NCBI GenBank assembly: GCA_020859645.1
Contig: JAJBVU010000327.1
Coordinates: forward strand, 1 to 7,417
DNA: 7,417 nt
Origin: Eubacterium sp.
Lineage (GTDB): Bacteria; Bacillota; Clostridia; Lachnospirales; CAG-274
Direction of reading: 5' to 3'
A model generated the notes under the pieces. It saw only the letters and a list, made by a program, of their open reading frames with translations. It was not told where the DNA came from and searched no databases. The first letter of the stretch is position 1; each line of letters begins with the position of its first letter. This document shows, piece after piece, positions 1 through 6,294 of the stretch. The position numbers and the translations under genes were made by a program.

Positions 1-10
1 ATATTAAAGT

Positions 11-55
11 GTGTGTAAAATCCGCTATCATTTTAATGTAAACGGTGTGTAAAAT
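11..55. repeat. Direct repeat GTGTGTAAAAT, two copies (11-21 and 45-55)
   Basis: Two identical 11-bp copies of GTGTGTAAAAT start 34 bp apart. A third shorter copy, TGTAAA at 37-42, lies between them, giving TGTAAA three times in 40 bp in the same orientation. They sit 40-90 bp upstream of the promoter of the secreted hydrolase gene. They could be regulator binding sites, or the outer edge of a mobile element: the reverse complement (TTTTACACAC) resembles terminal sequences I associate with IS256-type elements of Clostridia. No transposase is visible, so the role is open. Confidence 0.5.
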
Positions 56-95
56 GCTTATTTTTCGACATACAGCACTTTTCTAAAATTTATTT

Positions 96-104
96 TGGTA
101 TAAT
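96..104 (+). promoter_or_regulatory. Extended -10 promoter of the secreted GH105 gene
   Basis: TGGTATAAT at 96-104 is a perfect TATAAT box preceded by the TGN extension. No good TTGACA-like -35 lies 16-18 bp upstream, which is tolerated in extended -10 promoters. Transcription would start near base 111, leaving a leader of about 80 nt. This start falls on or just before the ATG at 112, which argues that 112 is not the true start codon. Confidence 0.6.
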
Positions 105-177
105 AAATTATATGTTGCTTTTTTTTCAAAGGTTTGCTAAAATAAAAGTAAGAGACTTATTTTTTGAGATTATAGGC

Positions 178-195
178 AAAGGAGGGCTTTTTTTG
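178..195 (+). promoter_or_regulatory. Ribosome binding site that sets a TTG start
   Basis: AAAGGAGG at 178-185 lies 7 nt before TTG at 193-195. The reading frame is open further upstream to an ATG at 112, but that ATG has no ribosome binding site and sits at the predicted transcription start. Starting at TTG puts a canonical signal peptide (MKRKILAAVMAV...) exactly at the N-terminus, so TTG is the preferred start. Confidence 0.85.
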
Positions 196-2826
196 AAAAG
201 AAAAATTTTGGCTGCCGTTATGGCAGTAATAATAGCGCTGGGCAGTGTGACGGCGGTTTCAGCCGCAGACACTTCGGAAGGCGCCGACGCAGAAAGCACC
301 GAAGAGATTGTTGCTTATGACGATGAATTCGGCGAAATAACAGGGGGTACATATTTTATAAGAGACGAGGACGTAAGCTTTCCTGCCAAGGCGGCCTCAA
401 ATCAGGGAGAAATGGATCTTGCGGCAGGTACGGGGGCAAGCTGGAAAAGCTGCCTTTCTACCTTTCAGCAGAGTGTTTACAGCGGACTTTACTCAGAGCT
501 TTCGGCTTTTACAGCTGATGATATTACTTATTCTTCAAGCTTTGATGATTATATTGTGACTGCTTCAGCTACAGTCAGCGGCTGCTTCGACTCATATAAT
601 TCAAGCACATATTATCTTGATGACACATCGGAGCTTACAGACATATGCTGGGCTATTTTAAGAGACTGTCCGGAATTTTACTGGATTAACAACAGCAGTA
701 TATATGCAGAATTCGGCTACTCCGCCGCAGCAAGCAGAACCCGTGTGTCTATTACATTTTTTACATTAGGTTCGGCTTCGGAAGTCAGCGAATACATTGA
801 GTTTATGGATGGCATTGAAGCAGATGCTGTAAGTGCCTGCTCGTCAAAATCCACGACATATGAAAAGGTTTTATACATACATAATCTTATTTGCGATTCG
901 GCGAATTATGATGACGATACAGCAAATGAATATACAACATACGGCACAATTTCAAACCTGTTAGCTTTTTCGGCTTTGGGTGTATTTTATGACGGAAAGG
1001 CTGTTTGTCAGGGCTATGCTCTGGCGTTTAAGCTTCTTTGTGAGGATGTGGGAATAGACTGCCTTTATCAGAGGGGCACCGCAAACGGAGGAAGTCATGC
1101 TTGGAACTGGGTGCTTATGAATGACGGGCTTTGGTACGGCGTTGACTCTACATGGGACGGTCAGACAAGCTCCACTGTCACAACATATTTCCTTTTGGGA
1201 ACAACTAATTTTGATAAGAAGCATTACTATACAAACTCCTTCGGCGTAACCCTTTCAACAGACGATTATGTTTTTACAGGTGAGGAAGAGGAAGACCCGG
1301 AAGATGAAACCGAAAGAGAAAAGAAGATGAGACTTCTTATTAAAAATATGACAGCGGACGACGACCCTACAAACGGCTCAAGCTGGAATAGTGAAAACAC
1401 AACTGAGCTTAAGTGGTCTTATATTAACGGGGCTATGATTTCCGCTCTTCTTCAGTACGGCGATACAGTGGATGATTCGAGCTATGAAACCTTTGCAGAC
1501 ACATATATGAGCCCCTTTGTTAATTCAAACGGTTCTATAAACGGAAGCTTCAGAACAAGTAATTATTCCCTCGACGATATTAACAGCGGCAAGGCTCTTA
1601 TTGAGCTTATAGCCCGAGGCTCTTCAAACAGCACAAAATATACAAGTGCGGTAACAACCAGACTTTATAACGGTGTTCTTAAGTATATGCTTGCAAATAA
1701 GGTAACCGCCGAGGGCAACCTTTGGCATAAAAACGTATATCCCTATCAGGTTTGGCTTGACGGAGTTTATATGGCTTTGCCCTTCTATTTACAGTATGAG
1801 CTTGAAATAAGCAAGGATGCCGATGCTTTTGAAGAAGCGGCTGAAAATATAACCCTTCAGATAGAAAATGTATATGAAAAGCTGAGAGACGAGGAAACAG
1901 GGCTTTATTACCACGGCTATGACGCTCAGGCAGATTCCTCCAGCGGAAACTATAATACTTCTTCGGCTGTGAGCTGGGCTTTAAATACAACAGGCAATAA
2001 TGAAGGCGCATCTTCAAGCTTCTGGCTGAGAGGTATGGGCTGGTACGCTATGGGTCTTGTAGACGACATTGAGCTTTTGCAGGAAGGTCAGGAGGAGTTC
2101 GGCATTGACTTAAGTCAGGAAATATATTCTGTTGTGACAATTTATACTGAATGTATGGAAAGTATCCTTAACTACCGGTCCGACAGCGGTCTTTGGTATC
2201 AGGTTATGGATAAGCCCGATGGTGAATATAACTATACCGAAACAAGCGGAAGCGCTGCATTAAGCTATGCCCTTATGAAAGGCGCAAATTTGGGAGTTCT
2301 TCCCGAAAGCTATTATGATGAGGGCTATGCAGTTTTTGAAGCGCTTTTAGATGAAAAGCTTCTGTATACCGACAGCACCGAAAGCGATGTTATTTTAAAT
2401 GACATCTGCGGAACTGCAGGTCTTGCGGGACCTTCAAGCGGCGTAACCTCGGCAAGCGCAACAAGAGCTTATAAACACACAAGCAGAGACGGCTCTTATG
2501 AATATTACGTTTCGGAAAGAACTGTTACAGACGACGCTAAGGGTGCAGCGCCTTTGATTATGGCTTACAGTCAAATTCTCTTAAGAGAAAGCGGACAGTA
2601 TGAGGAATACAGCCCCGTTGAAAACCCCGTTGTTTTGGGAGACGTAAATGATGACGGAATAATAAACTCCGCCGACGCAACGAGAATACTTCTGTATTAC
2701 GCTCAGAGAATTGAACTTAACGAAACGGCTTTGAAAGCCGCAGACGTAAACGGCGACGGAGCAGTAAATTCAGCCGACGCAACAAGAATACTTCTGTATT
2801 ACGCTCAGAGAATATCAAGCTTTTAA
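193..2826 (+). CDS. Secreted transglutaminase-like / GH105 / dockerin protein
   Basis: An 877-residue modular extracellular protein, numbered from the TTG start. Residues 1-24 are a signal peptide with likely cleavage after AVSA. Residues about 60-235 are an N-terminal region with a 'CPEFYWI' motif often seen before bacterial transglutaminase-like domains. The transglutaminase-like core (about 240-330) keeps the triad C272 (AVCQGYA), H302 (SHAWN) and D318 (VDSTWD). A Glu/Asp-rich linker near 360-375 leads to a GH105 domain (about 375-800) like the YteR/YesR unsaturated rhamnogalacturonyl hydrolases, with DDIN at 461-464, WLDGVYM with D523, YYHGYD with H574, FWLRGMGW with W611 and R613, then ETSGSAALSYAL. 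The family removes the unsaturated uronic acid left by polysaccharide lyases. Residues 816-874 are a type I dockerin with two calcium loops (D817/N819/D821/N825/D828 and D851/N853/D855/N859/D862), so the protein should bind a cohesin outside the cell. Domain calls are firm. The substrate, and whether the transglutaminase fold acts as protease, cross-linker or binder, are unknown. No lyase, transporter or cohesin gene is nearby. Confidence 0.93.
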   Translation: MKRKILAAVMAVIIALGSVTAVSAADTSEGADAESTEEIVAYDDEFGEITGGTYFIRDEDVSFPAKAASNQGEMDLAAGTGASWKSCLSTFQQSVYSGLYSELSAFTADDITYSSSFDDYIVTASATVSGCFDSYNSSTYYLDDTSELTDICWAILRDCPEFYWINNSSIYAEFGYSAAASRTRVSITFFTLGSASEVSEYIEFMDGIEADAVSACSSKSTTYEKVLYIHNLICDSANYDDDTANEYTTYGTISNLLAFSALGVFYDGKAVCQGYALAFKLLCEDVGIDCLYQRGTANGGSHAWNWVLMNDGLWYGVDSTWDGQTSSTVTTYFLLGTTNFDKKHYYTNSFGVTLSTDDYVFTGEEEEDPEDETEREKKMRLLIKNMTADDDPTNGSSWNSENTTELKWSYINGAMISALLQYGDTVDDSSYETFADTYMSPFVNSNGSINGSFRTSNYSLDDINSGKALIELIARGSSNSTKYTSAVTTRLYNGVLKYMLANKVTAEGNLWHKNVYPYQVWLDGVYMALPFYLQYELEISKDADAFEEAAENITLQIENVYEKLRDEETGLYYHGYDAQADSSSGNYNTSSAVSWALNTTGNNEGASSSFWLRGMGWYAMGLVDDIELLQEGQEEFGIDLSQEIYSVVTIYTECMESILNYRSDSGLWYQVMDKPDGEYNYTETSGSAALSYALMKGANLGVLPESYYDEGYAVFEALLDEKLLYTDSTESDVILNDICGTAGLAGPSSGVTSASATRAYKHTSRDGSYEYYVSERTVTDDAKGAAPLIMAYSQILLRESGQYEEYSPVENPVVLGDVNDDGIINSADATRILLYYAQRIELNETALKAADVNGDGAVNSADATRILLYYAQRISSF
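2671..2813 (+). repeat. Near-identical 41-bp duplication inside the dockerin
   Basis: Bases 2671-2711 and 2773-2813 match at 40 of 41 positions, with a period of 102 bp (34 codons). The only difference, G2682 versus A2784, is a silent Thr codon change (ACG/ACA). Both encode ADATRILLYYAQRI. Dockerins are two-fold repeats at protein level, but identity this high at DNA level suggests recent duplication or gene conversion between the halves. Confidence 0.9.
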
Positions 2827-2837
2827 TATTTGAATGT

Positions 2838-2871
2838 TTAGGGAGCCCTTGCATCGGCTCCCTAATTTTTT
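2838..2871 (+). terminator. Rho-independent terminator after the dockerin gene
   Basis: A 10-bp perfect stem, TTAGGGAGCC (2838-2847) with GGCTCCCTAA (2856-2865), has an 8-nt loop and is followed by a T run through 2871. It begins 11 nt after the stop codon of the upstream gene. The next gene starts only 25 nt after the T run. Confidence 0.92.
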
Positions 2872-2896
2872 CGCAGAAGATAAAGGAATTTAAATT

Positions 2897-3571
2897 ATGA
2901 GTGCTTTCACAATAAAAATAATAGCTTTTATACTTATGCTGGGAGACCATTCACAGGAGCTTTTTCCCAATATCATACCTATATGGGTGAGATTTTTGGG
3001 CAGATTTTCATTCCCCGTTTTTGCTTATTTTACATCTGTGGGGATGAAAAAAACACACTGTAAGGAAAAATATATGTTCAGGCTTTTTCTGCTTGCGGCT
3101 GTGACGGAAATCCCCTATGACCTGTGCTTCGGGCAGCCCCTTGATTTTTTGAATAAAATGAATGTGGTGTGGACGCTTTTTTTCGGAGCGGCGGTAATTT
3201 ATGTTTTGACCATTAATACAGAAAAAGCCTTCAGAGTTATATATGGTCTGTGTCTCCTTATTGCGGCCTGTTTTTTGGGGCTTGACTACGGCGTTTACGG
3301 AGTTCTGCTTATTGCGGCATATTATTTTTTTCCGAAAAGGGGGCAGACTGCGGCGGCGACCGTTCTTATTTTCACCGTAAAATGGGCTAGGCTTATCTAT
3401 CCCTTTGGCGTAAATACATTGTTTTGGATTTTCAGCTGCATGGGCATTGCTTTGCCCTGTTTGTATAACGGAGAAAAGGGTAAAGAGCCTAAGTATATGT
3501 TTTATTTCTTATATTTGGGACATATATTGGTTTTATTGGCGGTTAAAGGACTTGCTGCGGTGTTTACATAA
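2897..3571 (+). CDS. TraX-family integral membrane protein
   Basis: A 224-residue, very hydrophobic protein with about six to seven predicted membrane segments. It carries the TraX family signature in order: KIIAFILMLGDH near the N-terminus (D17, H18), RFLGRFSFPVFAYF at 32-45, a basic stretch KKTHCKEKYMFR at 51-62, TEIPYD at 70-75, NVVWTLFFG around 90-97, and a later DYGVYGVLL. TraX of the F plasmid N-acetylates pilin, but chromosomal TraX-like proteins are common in Bacillota with no conjugation genes nearby, as here, so an acyltransferase-like membrane role is inferred at most. The start at 2897 has AAAGGA at 2882-2887 with 9-nt spacing. It follows a terminator by 25 nt and no promoter fits in that gap, so readthrough from the upstream gene or a promoter inside that gene is implied. 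No clear terminator follows it. Confidence 0.88.
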   Translation: MSAFTIKIIAFILMLGDHSQELFPNIIPIWVRFLGRFSFPVFAYFTSVGMKKTHCKEKYMFRLFLLAAVTEIPYDLCFGQPLDFLNKMNVVWTLFFGAAVIYVLTINTEKAFRVIYGLCLLIAACFLGLDYGVYGVLLIAAYYFFPKRGQTAAATVLIFTVKWARLIYPFGVNTLFWIFSCMGIALPCLYNGEKGKEPKYMFYFLYLGHILVLLAVKGLAAVFT

Positions 3572-3576
3572 TTGTG

Positions 3577-3619
3577 ATAAATTCTGCATAAAAAAATTAC
3601 CTAAAAATGATGAATTTAT
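3577..3619. repeat. 8-bp inverted repeat upstream of a promoter
   Basis: ATAAATTC at 3577-3584 and GAATTTAT at 3612-3619 are perfect inverted copies 27 bp apart. The right arm ends one base before the -35 box at 3621. In A/T-rich intergenic DNA such an arrangement can arise by chance. Its place against the -35 makes an operator possible, and there is no T run to make it a typical terminator for the TraX gene. Confidence 0.4.
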
Positions 3620-3620
3620 G

Positions 3621-3649
3621 TTGAAATATTACGCCGAATGGTGTACAAT
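3621..3649 (+). promoter_or_regulatory. Sigma-A promoter of the cobD-like/gltD-like unit
   Basis: TTGAAA (3621-3626) and TACAAT (3644-3649) are separated by exactly 17 bp and each differ from the consensus by one base. Transcription should start near 3656, giving a leader of about 70 nt before the ATG at 3726. With the terminator at 6242-6269 this bounds a two-gene transcription unit. Confidence 0.75.
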
Positions 3650-3725
3650 TAGGGGTAGGGGAGACTTTGGTTTATTATTATGCAGTAAGCCGATATAAAT
3701 AATTTTGATTTAAAGAGATGATAAT

Positions 3726-4817
3726 ATGAGTTTTAATACCCTTCACGGGGGAGACTTAGACGCAGCCGAAAGGGCGCTTGGGGTAAGCCGGGATAAAATA
3801 ATTGATTTTTCGGCGAATATAAACCCTTTGGGCGTGTCGGAAACGGTAAAGAGAAGAATTGCCGAAAGCGCAGCCTGTGTTTCGGCGTATCCCGACAAGG
3901 GATATTTAAACCTGAGAAAAGCCATAGGCGAATACACAGGGGCGGAACCCGATAATATTTTGGCGGGCAACGGCTCAACGGAGCTTATAGGGCTTATTAT
4001 AAAAGCCATAGCCCCCAAAACAGCCCTTATCGAAAGACCCTGTTATTCGGAATATGAGCGAGAGCTTAGCCTAAACGGCGGCAGCTGCCGTTATTTAGAC
4101 CTTAAGGAGGAAAGAGATTTTCTGCCTGATACCAATGAAATTATATCAGCCTTAAAGGGTGCGGATATGCTCATTCTCTGCAACCCCAATAACCCCTCAG
4201 ACTCTGTTATGAACAGAGATCAAACGGAAGAGGTTCTTAAGGCGTGCCGGAAAGCCGGAGTTTTCGTTATGATAGACGAAACCTATGCAGAGTTCTGCGA
4301 GGATTTAGACAGCGTAACATCTATTCCTTTGGCTGAAAAATATGACAATTTGGCGGTTATCAGGGGAACATCGAAATTTTTTGCCTGTCCCGGGTTAAGG
4401 CTTGGCTACGGAGTTATTTCAAACAATATTTTGAAGGAAAAAATCAACAATATGAGAGACCTTTGGTCGGTAGGCAGCTTAAGCGCTAAGGCAGGAGAGG
4501 TTATGTTTTCCGACAAGGCTTATATTGACCGCACTAAAAACCTTGTTTCAGGCGAAAGAAAAAGACTGAAGGCTGAGCTTGAAACAATTAAGGAGCTTAA
4601 AACCTATAATTTAAATTCGAACCTTGTGCTTTGCAGAATACTTAAAGATGGCGTTGAAGCTGATGATATTTTCAACTATCTTCTTAAATATAATATTATT
4701 ATAAGAAGCTGCGCAGGCATTAAGGGCTTAGGAGAAGGCTATTTCAGATTTTGTATAATGAACCCTGATCAAAACGATCTTTTGCTGAAGGGTATCAAAG
4801 AATACTTTAACATCTGA
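3726..4817 (+). CDS. CobD/HisC-like PLP-dependent aminotransferase-fold enzyme
   Basis: A 363-residue fold-type I PLP enzyme of the size usual for CobD (L-threonine-O-3-phosphate decarboxylase) and HisC (histidinol-phosphate aminotransferase). The N-terminus has HGGD at 7-10 followed by IDFSANINPLG, which is typical of CobD. Cofactor residues are visible: N156 in CNPNNPS, D184 and Y187 in DETYAEF, Schiff-base lysine K217 in RGTSKFF, R225 in GLRLGYG, and the substrate-carboxylate arginine R341 in YFRFCI. The DETYAEF segment is closer to HisC than to the DEAF form I expect in CobD, and NPNNPS continues with DS instead of the usual TG. CobD makes (R)-1-amino-2-propanol phosphate for the cobalamin loop, but no other cobalamin gene is in view, so substrate assignment is tentative. 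The start has a modest AAAGAG at 3712-3717 with 8-nt spacing. The next gene follows after 34 nt and is probably cotranscribed. Confidence 0.85.
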   Translation: MSFNTLHGGDLDAAERALGVSRDKIIDFSANINPLGVSETVKRRIAESAACVSAYPDKGYLNLRKAIGEYTGAEPDNILAGNGSTELIGLIIKAIAPKTALIERPCYSEYERELSLNGGSCRYLDLKEERDFLPDTNEIISALKGADMLILCNPNNPSDSVMNRDQTEEVLKACRKAGVFVMIDETYAEFCEDLDSVTSIPLAEKYDNLAVIRGTSKFFACPGLRLGYGVISNNILKEKINNMRDLWSVGSLSAKAGEVMFSDKAYIDRTKNLVSGERKRLKAELETIKELKTYNLNSNLVLCRILKDGVEADDIFNYLLKYNIIIRSCAGIKGLGEGYFRFCIMNPDQNDLLLKGIKEYFNI

Positions 4818-4851
4818 GAATATATTAATAAAATACAAGGAGGTATATTTT

Positions 4852-6198
4852 ATGGAGAAGGAAAACGGATTTTTAAATCCGAATATAAAAACAGAGGTTG
4901 ACAAGGATGTAAAGCCCTACACAATGAAAGAGGCAATTGCCGAAGCGAAGCGCTGTCTCCACTGCAAGGTGCCTATGTGTAAAAAGGGCTGTCCCATAAA
5001 CAATAACATTACCGAATTTATAGCCTGTCTTGCAATGGGCAACTTAGGCGAAGCCCGTTCATATTTGACTCAAAAGACAAATCTTCCTGCTGTCTGCGGA
5101 AGAGTCTGCCCTCACGAAAGGCAGTGTCAGGGCTCCTGTGTTTTGGGCAGAAAGGGCAAGCCCATTCATATAGGAAAGCTTGAAGAGTTCGTTGCGGATT
5201 TCGACGCAGAAATGGGTCTTATCCGCTATACAATACCCAATAAAGACAGGGGACGTGTTGCGGTTATAGGCTCGGGCCCTGCAGGCTTAACCGTAGCAGG
5301 CGACCTTGCTCTTATGGGCTTTAAGGTAACCGTTTTCGAAGCAGAGGAAGAGCCCGGCGGTGTTCTTATGTACGGAATACCCGAGTTCCGTCTGCCTAAG
5401 GACGTTGTCAGAAGAGAAACAAAGCGTATTGCCGAGCATGGTGTAACCTTTGTTACAAACACGAAAATAGGCGTAGATAAAACCCTTGACGATATATTTG
5501 CAGAGGGCTATGACGCAATTTTCATAGGAACGGGCACAGCTGTTTCAAAGGGTCTTGACATTCCCGGAAAGAAGCTCAGGGGCGTTATGAAGTTTAACTA
5601 TATGTTAAGACGTGTAACTATGTTCAGAAGCGGCGAGCTTAAGAGAGAAGATCTGCCTGTTCAGCCCGGCGAAAAGGTCCTTGTTATAGGCGCAGGCAAC
5701 GTAGCTATGGACGCTTCCAGAACCGCTATGAAGTGCGGAGCATCCGAGTGTACAGTTGTTTACAGAGACGTTTTGGAAACAATTACAGCTGAACCCAATG
5801 AATATCAGGGAGCAGTTAACGACGGAGTTAAATTTAAGTGGCTTTCAACTCCCATTGAATACATAGGCGACGAATCGGGCAGAATACTCAAAGGGCTTAA
5901 GGTTGAATGCGAGGGGAAGGAAGAAATTATTCCCTGCGACAAGTGTATAATCGCCATAGGCTCAAAGCCCGCAAGACTTATCGTAAGCACAGCAAAGGGC
6001 ATTAAGGTAAACGAACAGGGCTATATCGAAATAAGAGAGGATCCCTACGGAATGACTACTCTTAAGGGAGTTTTCGCAGGGGGAGACGTGGTTCACCGCC
6101 CGGCAACCGTTGTTTTGGCAATGAAGGAAGCTAAGGAAGTAGCCGAGGGCATAGCTAAATATGTTGATGCCGTTAAGCTTATAGAATCTCTTAAATAA
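4852..6198 (+). CDS. GltD-like NADPH/FAD/Fe-S oxidoreductase (glutamate synthase small-subunit family)
   Basis: A 448-residue cytoplasmic flavoprotein, about the usual length for GltD/NfnB-type subunits. The N-terminal Fe-S domain has eight cysteines in two sets, C35/C38/C43/C47 and C82/C86/C92/C96, expected to hold two [4Fe-4S] clusters. The FAD-binding GSGPAG is at 140-145 and the NADPH-binding GAGNVAMD at 280-287. The closing FAD motif GVFAGGDVV has D412 and is followed by the usual ATVVLAMKEAKEVAEGI helix. Family members pass electrons from NADPH to a glutamate synthase large subunit, or act in NfnAB or sulfide dehydrogenase complexes. Neither a GltB-type large subunit nor an NfnA-like partner is adjacent, so the partner is unknown. 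Past the NADPH loop the usual YRR reads YRD (304-306) and the usual MPA reads ITA, a divergence that could change nucleotide preference. A strong AAGGAGG at 4837-4843, 8 nt before the ATG, supports the start. It lies 34 nt after the CobD-like gene, in the same unit. Confidence 0.9.
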   Translation: MEKENGFLNPNIKTEVDKDVKPYTMKEAIAEAKRCLHCKVPMCKKGCPINNNITEFIACLAMGNLGEARSYLTQKTNLPAVCGRVCPHERQCQGSCVLGRKGKPIHIGKLEEFVADFDAEMGLIRYTIPNKDRGRVAVIGSGPAGLTVAGDLALMGFKVTVFEAEEEPGGVLMYGIPEFRLPKDVVRRETKRIAEHGVTFVTNTKIGVDKTLDDIFAEGYDAIFIGTGTAVSKGLDIPGKKLRGVMKFNYMLRRVTMFRSGELKREDLPVQPGEKVLVIGAGNVAMDASRTAMKCGASECTVVYRDVLETITAEPNEYQGAVNDGVKFKWLSTPIEYIGDESGRILKGLKVECEGKEEIIPCDKCIIAIGSKPARLIVSTAKGIKVNEQGYIEIREDPYGMTTLKGVFAGGDVVHRPATVVLAMKEAKEVAEGIAKYVDAVKLIESLK

Positions 6199-6241
6199 TA
6201 ATTATAAAGCAACAGTTAATAAATCAGCAACAATCAAATAT

Positions 6242-6269
6242 GACCGAGGCAATTGCTTCGGTCTTTTTT
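6242..6269 (+). terminator. Rho-independent terminator after the gltD-like gene
   Basis: GACCGAGGC (6242-6250) pairs with GCTTCGGTC (6255-6263), a 9-bp stem with one G-T wobble. The A6251-T6254 loop closure is tight (AATT), and six T residues follow at 6264-6269. It ends the two-gene unit that begins at the 3621 promoter. The 43 bp between the stop codon and the stem contain no convincing promoter. Confidence 0.9.
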
Positions 6270-6294
6270 GACCCCGAAAGGATTAGATAAATAT

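Noticed and set aside
112..192. ATG at 112 as the start of the secreted protein
   Set aside because: It lies at the predicted transcription start, has no ribosome binding site, and would bury the signal peptide behind 27 residues. TTG at 193 fits all three.
1679..2017. 112-codon minus-strand frame inside the GH105 region
   Set aside because: It is antisense to conserved GH105 motifs, and its composition looks like random antisense translation.
2641..2826. Dockerin DNA repeats as a short CRISPR or tandem array
   Set aside because: Only two copies exist, they are in frame, and both encode calcium-binding dockerin loops.
3447..3698. 83-codon + strand frame overlapping the end of the TraX gene
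   Set aside because: Half lies inside the TraX coding region in another frame, it has no ribosome binding site, and it runs through the promoter at 3621-3649.
3733..4018. Two minus-strand frames opposite the CobD-like gene
   Set aside because: They lie wholly within a gene with clear family motifs, and their translations resemble no family I know.
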